The position numbers and the translations under genes are program-made. Of a stretch of 64,000 bases of DNA, positions 11,643 to 24,018 are shown piece by piece. Location: contig NC_068557.1 in assembly GCF_022201045.2 (NCBI RefSeq), positions 6,448,001-6,512,000 of the forward strand, given 5' to 3'. Below the pieces are notes generated by a model, which was given only the letters and a program-made list of their open reading frames with translations, did no database searches and was not told the origin of the DNA. Every line of letters begins with the position of its first letter. The first letter of the stretch is position 1. Source of the stretch: Citrus sinensis. Lineage: Eukaryota > Streptophyta > Magnoliopsida > Sapindales > Rutaceae.

Positions 11643-13757
11643 ACATCAAATGCCGATACACACATATAATTATGCCGCCTAAATATACATTTATATGTGT
11701 GCCTGTGTGTGATGCAGTATTACTAATACTATGGTAAGATTGCCTCCTTTGGGTTGTAAGTTTGCAATAATAAGATTTGAGTGTGAGAGTATTAAGAAGC
11801 CTTAGTGATGATTTTCATGTTTCCTCTATTACTGTACTTTCTAATGTAAGAATCTGTTGTGTGTCAATCTTGTGTTGATTTGAATAAAATTTTTCTTTCA
11901 AGCTTTATATCTGCTGTGTTTATCCTGATACATGCTAACAGGAAAAGATAATAATAATGAAAATAAGGAAGCAAAGAGACAACACTTGTAATGGGCAATC
12001 ATCGTGTCAATGAAGTAATTAGTCGTACCAAAAGCCTAAGTGATTGAATTAAGATGTTGTCTGGGAACTAAAAAAGTGCAGGAACCTTAGAGAAAATGAA
12101 TGAATTTCAATCTGTTATCGAATGAATAAAATTATGTAGAAAAGTCTAAGCAAAAAGCTCATGTGGAACAAGAATCTGTAACTGCCTTGCTGACTAGGCC
12201 ATCCACATCAGCAGTAATCTAACCCTCTGGGATTCTGCTAACGTAGTTGAGCTGCTGACCTGGCAGTAAGCTGTATGTAATTCCTTAGCATATGGGGATG
12301 AAAATTAAACCAAATTACATTTTTGCTAATTACGATCAGCATGCATTAAAATTAAACAGGATTAATTAAATTGTAGTTGAGTCAATCACAGTTCAATACT
12401 AATTATCAATTAATAACGAAAGAAAATGTCATGCAGTTGGACAAGCGAGAGAAATAGAATAGGATCCTCTCCTAATTTTTTTCTAGCAGTTTTCTAAATT
12501 TAGTAAAAGGTAAAAATTGGGTTAATTATAAATAAGTGAAGAAAGGCTTAATTGTTGATATAAAAATTTGAAACTCAATCTTGACTAATCATTAAACTAG
12601 AAGAGAATAAGAGACTAGGAGAGAAAAAAAAAAAAAAACAGAGGAGAGATCCTTGTCTGAGAGGAATTGTTGAAAAGGCTAGAATAAATATAGAAAGAAA
12701 GGAAAAATAAATAAAAATGAAAAGAGAGAGAAGAATTTATGAACTTGTAAGTGAATTGAATTTCTTTGGTTTTCTCCTTTTGGTCGATCATGTGTTTTAA
12801 CTTATAATATTTCTTATAAAATTAACACAATTCTCTATCCTCAATTCCCAGAAATTTGGTCGAATAATTTTTAAGTAGTTTAATTTAGCTACTTACCTGA
12901 GTTTAAATCCTAATTTATGCATGTGTATATATTATACACTTAATGAGAAAAGTTTTAATTTGATTTAAGTTTAAATTTCGGAGAAAGTTCAATGTCGCCA
13001 ACATTTTATTTTCAAATTCTTAAGAAGTTCTATTCAAGAGCGGGAATGTAGTAAACTCAGCTCCAGAAACCAAGTAAACAAACGTACCAATATATTCCTT
13101 CATCTTTTTCTCTATAAATTTCTATCTTTTTATGTAGGGAAAAGGACACAGAGACCCCCAACGTTTGAATAAGGAACACAAAACTTCCTAATGTTTCAAA
13201 AAATACACTCAGACCCCCATTTGTTAACAGAAGTTATAATTTTCAAGTGCAATTACCATTATACCCTTATAGCATATTAAAAAATAATTATTCATTGTCC
13301 AATTTATTTCTATATTATTAATAAAATTACGAATATAACTTCATTATCCAATTTTTCCATTTAATTTTTGTCAAATTTTCTCTTCAAACTAAATAAATTT
13401 AATCCATTGCTCAAGAATACAAATAAATTAAATTGATTATTAATATAATAAAAATAAAAATTCTCCATATGTCAATCTATTGGATATGTTATTTAGTACA
13501 ATTAAGATTTTGTAATTATTGTTGTAACCAATTTTTTTTTATTTTGCTGATTATATAAGTTTAAATTATTTGATTCGCGGATAGACCCGGATAAGGAAGC
13601 CTACTGGCCTGACTCCCGAACTCCCACTCAATGGATCATCCAGTATAAGCAAGCCCAGATCCATAGACTGACGGTCCAAGACAGTTCGAGAGAAAAATCA
13701 ATGCAGGACAAGAAAGGAGAGGACATAGAATTTGTAATTATTTTTTTGATTTAACAG
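11643..13757. other. SEO1 3' UTR and gene-free AT-rich spacer
   Basis: An AATAAA polyadenylation signal is at 11883-11888. Beyond about 11900 I see no gene. The stretch 13139-13270 (runs such as CAGAGACCCCCAACGTTTG) has the style of a transposon end but I found no partner. The 200 bp before 13758 is unrelated to SEO intron 6 and may be another element fragment. Confidence 0.5.
11883..11888 (+). terminator. Polyadenylation signal of SEO1
   Basis: AATAAA lies 240 bp after the stop codon, within a T-rich context typical of plant 3' ends. Confidence 0.5.
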
Positions 13758-14377
13758 ATGGCTGAAGGTAGATACAATTGCTTCTATGGAGGAGAGGACA
13801 TAGAATGGATCCGAAAATTTCTACAACAGCTACAAGTGCTGTTGCTAAAGCTGCTGGGATTCCTCTAGGCATGCATGGTTTATGTGGGAAAGAGCAACCC
13901 AAGGGAACGCATCCGCAGGAACAACGATACCATGGCTGTGGAAAATCTGAGCCACGTCTGGCAAGACTCAACTCAACATCAATATGGTTCTTTTAGGTCA
14001 CTCTGCAGAGCATGTGGTACTCAAAAGTTCAGCTAGGAAGAACAGTTGAGGCTGGTCACCATGTAATGCAGGAAATTATGAAAATGCTGACGCACGAGTC
14101 CAGTGAAGGTGGACGGGCTGTGTTTGCTAGAGGTTCAGCTGAGATGGCAAGTGCCAGGGGAGCTACATTTTTAACCTGCATGCAAGAGTATAACAGTCCG
14201 CGGAAAGACCAAGTGGAGCCAAAGAAAGGAGGGATCCCCTTCTGCAGCTGCGCCTACCACATCGATGCCACAAGCTTGTGCTGCCACGCACTGGTAAGGA
14301 AGCTAGAACAATTGTTTGCGCTGCTTGTGGCCGTGTTATTGAGTCATGGAGATGTTCGTCATGTTTCGGCGCTGTGA
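13758..14377 (+). pseudogene. SEO3: isolated, frameshifted SEO last exon
   Basis: The segment begins after an intact-looking acceptor (TTTAACAG) with the same ATGGCTGAAGG that opens SEO1 exon 7, and is similar to that exon throughout. Several small indels break the frame: near 13820, around 13870 (an extra CATG) and near 14000. The C-terminal CAACGRVIES-like segment is in another frame from the middle part. No exons 1-6 precede it. It is either the remains of a third SEO copy or the tail of a rearranged one. Confidence 0.85.
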
Positions 14378-14401
14378 TGATTAAAACAATCAGTGCCCCC
14401 T

Positions 14402-14404
<3 letters not shown>

Positions 14405-14454
<50 letters not shown>
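14405..14454. repeat. (CA)n microsatellite, about 24 units
   Basis: An uninterrupted CA run follows the SEO3 exon remnant and is itself followed by (TATG)n. It should be highly polymorphic. Confidence 0.9.
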
Positions 14455-14459
<5 letters not shown>

Positions 14460-14823
14460 GTATGTATGTATGTATATACACGAATCTTGCTACATTCATG
14501 GTGAGAATATTGCTAGTTTGCAGTAATTGAGTGAGAGATCATTAAGAATCACCAGAGCGTTGATTTTCAGATTAGGTCCTCATCCTTTTGTACTTTTTTC
14601 TTTCGAAGAAAACATTGTGTATCAATCTTGTGCTAATGTGAAGAAATTGTATATACAAACTCTTAGTTACACGAAAAAGAAAAATCTCAGCTTGAATTTT
14701 TTTTTTCCCCGTTTGACGCCCCTAACTCTTCCTCGGCCTAAGGAAACTTCGAAAATCCTCATTATCGAGTAGATATATCTTAAGAGTTCAAAGGAAGAGA
14801 CCTATAGAATGGCAGAGGCAAAT

Positions 14824-15177
14824 ATAGCTTTTGCATATTTTCATTAATCCATAACACAAACATAGATCTGTGGCTTAATACATCTCGATTGGACGAGAAT
14901 CAATATATGCAAAATTAACGGGTGTCGGAGCTGCTACAATTGCTTTCGCGGGAGTGGTATTTGAAATGTGTTCAGTTCTTTGATCCATTCCGTGGCACGA
15001 AGTCCATCCTCTCCTTATATTCAAAACTAGCTTAACCCGAAACTAACCAGCCCCATCATTTCCCTATCATCATTAGAACAAGCTATTATATATTGAAAGC
15101 CTCGTAAACTAGGTAAAAATTTGACTTTCACGGAGGTAAAAGCCTATCTTGAAGAAACCATAATGCATATGTTACAA
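14824..15177. repeat. SEO 3' flank duplicate A (pairs with 29218-29565)
   Basis: This stretch matches 29218 onward closely (for example TGCATATTTTCATTAATCC and GTGGTATT). It is the common 3' flank of two SEO copies. It contains the empty insertion site (15159-15173) of the SINE found at 29566. No coding sequence is supported. Confidence 0.75.
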
Positions 15178-15694
15178 CTGAAAATGAGATTCACACAACA
15201 GTTAGCATATCATTTAGCACCGAACGGTGCGTTTCAAACTAAATATAAATTAGTCACTGTAGTTTCAAAATGGCACACTCATCGTCAACACACACACGCT
15301 TTCCCGCTCTCTCTCCCCCTCAAAGCACAGCCTTGCTCTCTCGCTCTCTCCCTCACGCCACAAATATGCTCTTTCGCTCTCTCCCTCATGCTCCATTCAC
15401 CAGTATGACCAGCTGCTGTTTACCACGCTCCAGTCTCACTGGCTATCATAAACGCCATCAATGAATAGATTAAAATTAATCGATTGAAGTTATTCATAAT
15501 AAGTGGATTGTTTTTTCATGAATTAAAGCTATCAGTACAAAGCTTACGGAGGGAGAGAGCGAGAGAGTTTATGTGTTTGTCAACAGTGTGTGTGTTTTAC
15601 CATCTTGAAGCTACAGTGACCAATTTATATTTATTTCAAAATGCACCGTTCGGTGCTAAATGGTGTGCTAAGTGTTGTGTGCATATTGCTATTG
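15178..15694. mobile_element. Non-autonomous Mutator-like element with about 50-bp terminal inverted repeats
   Basis: The left arm (about 15190-15240) and the right arm (about 15630-15685) are inverted copies; both contain CACCGAACGGTG or its complement. The flanks ATGTTACAA (15169-15177) and ACATTACAA (15695-15703) match at 7 of 9 positions, the target length of Mutator elements. The paralogous site after 29730 lacks this insertion, which supports these limits. Confidence 0.7.
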
Positions 15695-15703
15695 ACATTA
15701 CAA

Positions 15704-17883
15704 CACACAACGCGTAACAAAAAATAATATTGGACTACTTAAAAAAAAGAAAGTTTATTATTTTAGATAGGTTATTTGTTTATTTATATAGGCTCGGGCG
15801 TAACGAAAATTTAGCAGGGATTTTATCATGTAGGTCCCTAAATTTTGCAATTTATTAAATAGAAATATTGTTTAGCATTAATGTTATGTTTGGTTGAACT
15901 TTTCAAATATAATTTATTCGAGTAAAGTTTTTATTAAAAAAATTAGTTATTTAGTTGTCATTAGAGCTTTTACTAAAAATTATAACTTAACTTTAAAAAC
16001 CTTCTTTATTAAGAATTATAAAATTACTTTAATAACAAGTTTTTAAAATTATTTTATAAAAGAAATAAATGAAATAAGATCGTAAAATAAATAATAGTCT
16101 TTTTAGATAATTTAACTTTCGAAAAATGTGCCTCAATTTTTATTCTTAAAAGTCTAAAACTTGACCTTAGAAGTATTTAATCCTAAAAATTTCTACTCAG
16201 AGCTAAACAACAACAATAATTCTGGAAAAAAAAAATTTCAAGATTAAATAAAAGGTTGTGTTGGTAAGATTAGCGAAAATGTCTGGATCAGCCCAGCCTG
16301 CATGGTTAAGTCATGAATATGATTTAAAGCTCGTTATAAATGGGCCTTAGTAATAGCTTTTATAAAATGCCCTAATCTACAAATTAAAAAAGGGAAACCG
16401 CCAAAAAAAAGGAAAAAAAGAAAAAGATGACTCTCTACTTGAAGCTGGACGATAAACCAAATGAGGGGAATATGGTTGCCCAGTCAGGTCAAGGATGAGA
16501 TGCAACGAGTGCTGTTGGTGTTGTAATTGATAGGATAGAAGAACACTTGAGTAAAAGATGAGTCTTATTTTTGCTGGATCAGAAATTTGCATATTTGCTA
16601 GAAAGATAGAGCCCGAGAAATTGCTTAAAACAGAGGTGGCGTTTGTTTTTTAACTTAATAACTTAAAGTGACTTAACTTAATTAATTAAATTAATTAGAG
16701 GTGTTTGTTTTTAGAACTTAATGAGACTTTTTAGATAATTTTGACTTAATAAAATAAGCTAATTTTTTTGGCTTTTTACTTAATGGAGAAATCTCAATTA
16801 AGTCAATTACTTACTAATGTCAAAAATATCCCTGCTTTATAATTTATTTTTCATGTCTATCTCAAAACTCACCCATAGATATTTACCCCACATAAAAATA
16901 TTCATGTTTTTTTTCTTATATTATATACGATAAAATTTGAAATTTATGGTATTTTATATATTAAAATTCTAAAATAATTATGTATTCACTTAAATATAAT
17001 TTTACTTATAAATGTTAAAGTATTGTGGTATTTAATATATTATTTATTTGACATTCAAATTTAATAAGGATACAAATATAAAAGTACATATTTTCACCTT
17101 TTTAAGTTGAAAAAAACAAACAACTTAATACTTATTTTTCGAGATTTAAACGAAAAAACAAACATATTATTCAGATTCAGACATTCAGATATATTTAGAA
17201 TTCAGACTAATTCAGGTCTATTCAGATTTCAGACAAAAAAACAAACGTCACCAGAGAGTTTAATGCACTTATTAATCATCTACTCATTTACTGTACTAGC
17301 CTATTTACTTATTTTATGAGGTTTTGACTTAATTATTTTCACTAATTTTTTTCTCCCATTCGCGTTTCTTTACATGTAAGAATTTTATTTAATTTATGGC
17401 AACAAAGAACTAAGTATTTTACTTTCTTAAGTTTTTTTAAACTTTACTAAAAAATTAATGGAGATCCAAGCTTAGCCCAAGCATGTATAGGTCTGACCAA
17501 TTCACATTTAGATGGGCTTTTAAAGGGCCTTGGTTTATTAACAATAATATAAGCTTGGGTCAGGCTTTTCCCTCAAATAGCCAACTTATGTGTTGGTAGG
17601 CAGTAAAAATGGGTTGTCGTATTGTGATAAATTTAGATGAATTCAAACATAAATCATTTAATAATCGTATTTATTTGGGGAATAAATAAAGGAATTAAAA
17701 TAAAGTGCTACGTTTGATAAAGGGATTTTAATGGCTGAGAGTTAACCTGGTGGGGTACCCGACCTGCATTGAGGATACTCTCCAGATGACCTAATACGTG
17801 GGGTATACCATGACAAAATCGAGGAATTAAAGAAAATATCCAAAAAATGGTCATGACACTGCTGTCTTTATCACCTGATAGGA
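15704..17883. other. Gene-free AT-rich spacer with one transposon
   Basis: No gene is supported. It holds the inverted-repeat element at 16636-17251. The remainder looks like decayed element sequence, for example 15790-15860 and 17735-17830. Confidence 0.5.
16636..17251. mobile_element. Inverted-repeat DNA transposon remnant
   Basis: The ends GTGGCGTTTGTTTTTT and, read inward from the other side, GTGACGTTTGTTTTTT form a 16-bp terminal repeat with one mismatch. CAGAG flanks both sides (16631-16635 and 17252-17256). The interior is AT-rich with no transposase. I cannot assign a superfamily. Confidence 0.55.
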
Positions 17884-17913
17884 ATATTTGATTTGATTAA
17901 TCAAATCAAATAT
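17884..17913. repeat. Perfect 30-bp palindrome
   Basis: The two 15-bp halves are exact reverse complements centred on GATTAATC. It lies 4 bp before a TGTCAGG word that may open an LTR. Confidence 0.85.
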
Positions 17914-17917
17914 ATTA

Positions 17918-18570
17918 TGTCAGGAAAAGAGAGACAAGTGGTTGTAATAATAGTAAAAATTAGAAACAACCTACAAGGGACAGTGGTCCTTAGCTACCAC
18001 GCCCATTATTGTACAGACAGCCTCTGCAAAAGAAATCTTGGACCACTTACAGCATACGCCACGTGCACTAAACGACAGCGCCGACCAAAAAACCACCTTT
18101 TTGCTCTCTAAGCATGTTCCTAACGGTTAGAAAACCGTTATATTAGTAAAAAGACGTGAGAGTTTCAGAAAAGATAAAAGAATCATCATTAAAAATATGC
18201 CACATGGCAAGGTACCTAGACTGTACAATATAAAAGCCAAAAAAAGTTTGATCTCACACACACTCTAAGACTCATCACAAACGCACACACAAAACCGAAG
18301 GGCTGAGGTTTTCTTCAATCTTCAGCCATTATTTTTCAGAGAGCTTATAAGCTCTCATCCCAAAAAAAAGGTTCAAGTAGCTGATTTGAGCATTGGAGTG
18401 TAGTTGCGGGCCACCGCCGGATCCACTTCTAACCTTCTTTCTTTGTTTTGCAAGTTTAAAAGTACCCTTTCAAAGTTCCCACATTCCAAATCTGACTTCT
18501 CACCATCTTCTACTCTTTGTCATCTCCTTTAAAGCCCAGAACAACCCTTACACCACAGTTAAGTGAGGTA
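17918..18570 (+). mobile_element. Probable Ty3/gypsy LTR remnant
   Basis: The region starts TGTCAGG, has a TATA-like ATATAAAAGCC near 18228, and contains TTGAGCATTGGAGTGTAG (about 18387-18404), a variant of the R-U5 motif common in plant gypsy LTRs, followed by a GC-richer stretch. No internal domain or partner LTR is seen. The 3' limit is uncertain. Confidence 0.5.
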
Positions 18571-19079
18571 CCCTGATCCCCAAAAAATAAATTCATTGTT
18601 TTGGTGAAGTTTTGTCTCATTTCCTTGTAATCCAAAATCTACTTAAAGCAGTGTCAAAAAGTTAAAACCTAAATTTGCGTTGGTAAGTTAATAATATGAT
18701 AATCTTGTCACAGAACACAATAAGACCACTAATCCTCTCAATACACATTTAAAACAGTTGACATTATATATCATCTACACATTAACACAAAGTGCACTCA
18801 CGTATACATCTAAACAATATTGTGATATAATATACATACATTAATAGAGACAAAATACATTCATACTTAAACAATATTTTATAGTTTGGTCCACTTTTGA
18901 AACTTATGTAGTTTTTATCTCAAATTTTGCATCAACAATTATTACTTGCTATGTATAATGTGTTGGTTGACTTTATTATCTATTTAATAATATGGTAATT
19001 CTACATCATCTATTAGTGAATGACAAGTTAAATGTCATACCATTTAATGTGTAGACTAAGTTCCTAACCTTATAAGTAC
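18571..19079. other. Gene-free spacer
   Basis: I see no gene, RNA or clear element here. Short imperfect repeats of a CATCTATTAGTGAATGACA type occur near 19003-19025 and again at 19098 and 4818. Confidence 0.4.
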
Positions 19080-21131
19080 AACATTACTTGTTTATCATCT
19101 ATCAGTGAAGGATATACTAAATGTCATATCATTTACAAAATGTAAGTCAGCATTACTTATTTATCATCATTTATCATTGATGTGTAGATTAAGTGTCCTC
19201 CTTTCCTTTCTCTTATTCTCTTTTCCCCTCTTCTTTCTCCTCATTTCTTCTTTCTTGCAACCAAACATGGTTTCGGTGGTGTTTGGTGGAAGGAGATGAA
19301 GGAGAATAGGAAAGTATTTTGAATTCCTTTCTTGTTTTTGATGTTTGGTTAACCATAATTTATAAGAATTTAATTTCCATTAGAATTTAATATACAACTT
19401 AAGAGTGATGAATTCAAAATCCTCTTCTATTGGAAGCCAAAACATCCAAAATTACCTCTTCAGTCTTTGCTATCAAATTATTATTATTTACAATTTGATT
19501 TTATCAATTTAATTTTACAGATAACGAATTTTATATTAACAAAAGTTAAAGAAATGATCTAAACAATTTAAAAAATTACTTTTATTAATTAATTAATTTA
19601 CAAAAATAGAAAATATAGATTTAAGTCATTAAAAAGTCGTCGTTGTCGCCACTAGTGAGTGGGACGTCAATGCTAGTACTGTTGGACTCACTGGTTGATG
19701 AACAATGTTTTTCTTCAAATCTGGTTAAAAAGTTTAAAAACTTTCTAATTTTTCTATATTCGGACAAACATCAAGTATTTCGCCAAATAAATTTCTTTAA
19801 TCTATAAATCATTAATTTATGATAATTTTCATATGATTCTTAAGTTGAAATGACATGATACAGTCGTGGTCGACGATGCAGCGACAACTCTACTTTTTTA
19901 AAATAAAATTTTATAATTATAATATACTAATTAAGAAATTATTTATATTATATCATAATTTCCGGATAGTCCGTTGTTGAAAAGTTTGACAGATATATAA
20001 TTAGACATGGATGATTTGATTTCCAATGAGTCTTTGAAACTTGAAAGAACGTCACTTGACTAAATTGATTTTTTAATTCTTAATTCTACTTATAATTTAA
20101 TAAGATTTGGCTTGTGATTTGGTCAATTAGATTAAAAAATTAAACGTTGATATATCTTATTATCATTTCGCTGCATTAAAAGATTGGGAATGGAAAACGG
20201 TTCACCTCAAGTGACCAGAAAAGTCTAAAAATAAGCACGATTCATTTTGTCTCATTATTCATACAATAATTTAATTAAAATAATGATGCAGAAGACTAAA
20301 AACAAAATCTAAAAATTTTATATGGATTTATTTTTCACTTCTTTTTTTTTTTTTTAACCATTAGTAATTCAATACTTAACGAATAATCAGCTCAAAGGGA
20401 GTACGGGATGAGATTGTTCCAACAAGATTAAACAATATATTTCTCCCAGAAGTGTTACATTTAGTGTGTACCATCGCGTGTGACAAACCATGATTCAGGG
20501 ATCATGAAGCCCACAACACAGAAACCACCAATCATAACTCACCATGCAATGTTGCACAGTAATCAGAATTCTTCATCCACTTATTCTAGTCATCATCGAC
20601 AATATATAGAGGAAGAACTTTTCTGTAGTTACGAAAAGAAGCAAAGAACGAAGTCACAGCTCATATATATATCTTCCTTTTCACTTTGTTTTATTCTCAT
20701 CATCACCATCAAAAGCCATGTCACTTGCTAAGGAAGACCGACACATTAATATATTTTTTTCCCTTCATTTTTCTTCACAAACAATACGCAAATCACGTGT
20801 TTTGCGACCATGATTAAAGAATTTATTTACACAAATAGAATATATATCAATATATCATCATGTAACCTTTGTAGCTGATAATTTGTGGGGCCTTCATAAA
20901 AGAAGCTAAAGTGATTAAATTTGTATTGTAACAATTATAGGTTCCATGGATAAAACCCTTCTCAAAGCAAGGAAGTTGATTCAAATGGCCTTTATTCCAC
21001 TTCTTGTAGTTATATATAGCCCATGGTTTTGTTGCAAGCGAAATACAAAACAAAGGCAATTGAGTTCCTCTTATAATATAGCAAACAATTCTTACTTTCA
21101 TTTTCATTTGCAGAGAGAGAGCTAGCTCAAC
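19080..21131. other. SEO2 upstream region (copy B of the segmental duplication)
   Basis: It aligns with 4800-8457 apart from two deletions: about 1.15 kb at 19965 and about 380 bp near 20600. The 500 bp before the ATG is nearly identical to SEO1, including the TATATATA box near 21011. No separate gene is present. Confidence 0.65.
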
Positions 21132-23108
21132 ATGGCGAGCAATCAACCAACAGGCAATGTGCCATTGAGGGCTGGCCAAATTCCGGGGGCCAACATGCCA
21201 GTCATGAGCAACCAACCCAATGTACCACTGACGAGTACTCAACCAACTGCCAACATGCCGCTGAGGATGGGTACTCAGAGACCATCTGCATTCAATGTGC
21301 AGCAGCAGCAGCAGCAGCCGCCTCAGTTGGGGATGCAGCAGGGCCCTGCTGCCGACGCCAGCGTGCAGCACCCGCAACACATGCAGAGTCAGCCGCTGCA
21401 AGATCCAATCACTGCACAGCCACACACCGCCGCCGTCCATCAGCAGCCCCCAACGGACTTAGTGCAGCATCAAACGCCGGGCCATATGCAGCCACAGCTG
21501 GGCGTCACGAAGCCAACCCCAAATCCCAGTTTACAGCTGCTGCCTGCAGCTATCAGACAGCATGGTCTGATGACTCCAATGATGAAAGGCGACAGATTCA
21601 GGTTCACATCTGATGATAATACACTGTTGAAGCAAGTTCAGAGCACCCATCTTCCCGATGGACGCGTGATCGAAGTCAAACCACTGATTCATATTGTTGA
21701 GGGCATCTTCAAGCTTGCTGACCCAAGCATCGGTGCCATTTCCTACCTGGTAATTTTAGTTGTCGTCTCATATAATTTAACTGTTATATCTGCTTTGGCT
21801 CTTCTCTTTTACTCAGTTATATTGTAGCAATTTAAAACAATGCCCTGCTGATGAGTAATTAATAAAAAGTGCACTTTGGATCTTTAATTCGCAGGGAACA
21901 CGTGCATCTATATCATGCATTAGTTACTATAAATTCTGAATTTTTTTGTCTTATATTTTTATATGTTTTCATAAATGTATGTGATCAATTAACAAGCTGT
22001 ACTAATGCAATTGACAGATTACATGCAAATGCCCTGGTGGTGGAGATGCACACGTGACAGCGATATCCATATTGAACATGGTGACCAGTTATTCATGGGA
22101 TGCAAAATTGGCGCTGGCATTATCTGCATTTGCGGTGACCCATGGGGAAATCCATAAGCAATTGTCTGAAATCTTAGAGCACACAGATGTGTTAAAGCCA
22201 CAGTTTGATGCTATTGGGAACCTCGTCAAAGCAATTTTGGATGTCAGCAACTGCATTATCCAGTTCAGTGAGCTACCATCGCAATACATTACAGCCGAAA
22301 ATGAGGCGCTTTCCTCGGCCAGTGCTCATATTCCAGTTGCTGTGTACTGGACAATCAGAAGCATTTTGGCTTGCGCATCCCAACTTACTGGCCTTACACT
22401 GTTCGGGCGAGTATGTATCTAGCAATCTTTCCTGAGCATACCACAAATTTCTTTGCACAAATTTTAAGAAATTGGATGCTTTAACTATAAATATCAATCT
22501 AAGGCTTTTTTCTGGACTGACAGACACATGGTATCAACAACAGAAGCTTGGGAGCTATCCAGCTTGGCTCACAAGCTCAGAAACATGCATACCCACCTAT
22601 CAAGTCTGTTAGAGAACTGCCATAAGTACATACGTGAGTTTAAAGGCATAGTAAACTTGCAGATTATTTAGCAATATGGGGGGGGGGGGGGGGGAGGGGG
22701 ACAAAAACTTGGGTATTTATGAAATCAACTTTTGTTGCAGAGGACATGAAAAATCTTGAAGCAATGTACAGCCTCAAACGTCTAGAGGTCAGAAGTCCAG
22801 AGGGTTACAGTGTTAACATGAAGCTTCTCTGGAGATTTTTGAAATTACCTTTTGTTTCAGATGAAAGGAAATATCCTAAACCATTGCACAACCGCTAAAC
22901 TCTGTTTGAAACGAGGAGTCCAAAGACATTAATTTACCCCAAGGATGACCTGCTGCCCCTTGTTGATGGAGCCACCAAGACAAGGGTTTGATCATGATCA
23001 TTTTGACTTTTCATAAAGAAATTAACAATAATTCCATGTTAAAGTTAATGCTCTGGTTTCTTTACCTGAAAAAATAGGTGAACCTTGAAGTCCTAAGGCG
23101 TAAAATGG
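21132..23108 (+). pseudogene. SEO2: truncated SEO pseudogene fused to a retroelement
   Basis: Exon 1 (21132-21749, 206 codons) is open and close to SEO1, with a slightly longer Gln-rich leader. Exon 2 is lost: about 104 bp between two TATA words is missing after 21914, including the donor site. Exon 3 (from about 22018) lacks about 63 bp corresponding to the FWLVAQSYTT segment and has a 2-bp deletion at its donor. Exon 4 (from about 22537) looks intact. Exon 5 is scrambled and contains stops. Exon 6 begins at 23078 (GTGAACCTTGAAGTC) and after about 31 bp changes abruptly into LOG-element sequence at 23108-23112. Exon 7 is absent. A short N-terminal product from exon 1 could still be made. Confidence 0.9.
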
Positions 23109-23745
23109 TGTTTTCTGGGTTTTACTATAGAAAGTACAAAGAGTTCGTTCAGACAATTGTAGATCTTGGTCGTGTCATAACCAAGATAAAACTGCATCTT
23201 GTATCTAGAGAAGGTGAACGAGGGTTATCAAGACTTATCTTAGAACTTGTTTTTACTAGAGGAAGCCAAGTACTAGGCATTATCTCAAAAGCCATGAAAC
23301 TGCTAGTATGCATGTCTGGCCCACCAATTGAAGAAGAATTAATGGTATCAAGTATGCAAGAGAGAATATCTAAAATATTGAATCATGCTAATGCTTTTAT
23401 TTTCTTGTCATGAGATCTTGCAACTTTTGAGTCACTGATTACATTTGCATCTTGGGCCCACTTGAACATTCATAAAAAACCTATCGATTTATTAAATGTT
23501 AATAATTTTTATGATGGCTTGCTAACTTTTATTAACCATGCAATAAAGAATCATTTTATTCCATATTCTGTAAAAAAAAAAAAAAACTCTTTATTTCTAC
23601 TTCGACTACTAATGAGTTACTTGATCTTTTACAAACTTATACACTAGATCCAGATCCCAAGACTTTTGCCCTGGATTGGTCGACTGATGATGGTAGCAGT
23701 AGCAGTAATAAGAAGTACGAATTAGATTTAACTCTCTGTTTATAA
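23109..23745 (+). pseudogene. LOG-like ORF, second copy, broken
   Basis: It aligns with the ORF at 871-1539 from its SGF-YGKHKEFV region to the shared ending (DLTL..., stop at 23743-23745). An in-frame TGA interrupts it near 23411, exactly at the active-site motif, and an expanded A run near 23572-23585 shifts the frame. The glycine motif reads REGERG instead of GGGNRG. The glutamate position of the catalytic motif is Ser here and Ala in copy 1, so neither copy keeps it. Confidence 0.85.
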
Positions 23746-23932
23746 ATAGTTTATGTTACAATGTTCATGTGTTGTCTTCTAAACTCTTTCTCTTTCCTTT
23801 TAAAACATTGAGACAATGTCTCTTTCAGGTTGATGGGGAGGGAATAATTGATAATTGTGGAACGTCTTAGTCCTAATGATGTTTTTACAAAAAAAAATTC
23901 TGTAAAAACTCACTTTGGACTAAATTTGAGTC

Positions 23933-23980
23933 GAATATGGCTAGATATAGAGAGTGCAATACCTCTAGAAACGCATCTTC
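23933..23980 (+). repeat. Two-tier hairpin repeat, copy 3
   Basis: The outer arms are GAATATG and CATCTTC (one mismatch). The inner arms TAGAG and CTCTA pair perfectly around a 10-nt loop. GAAACG is kept before the outer 3' arm. Confidence 0.7.
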
Positions 23981-24018
23981 TTAAATTAAAGTCGACTAAC
24001 TTAAGACAAATTTGATTT

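Noticed and set aside
14163..14526. Val/Cys or Thr/His repeat proteins near 14400
   Set aside because: They are translations of the (CA)n microsatellite.
15121..15464. Ser/Leu-rich frames near 15270
   Set aside because: They lie inside the Mutator-like element and derive from CTCTC repeats.
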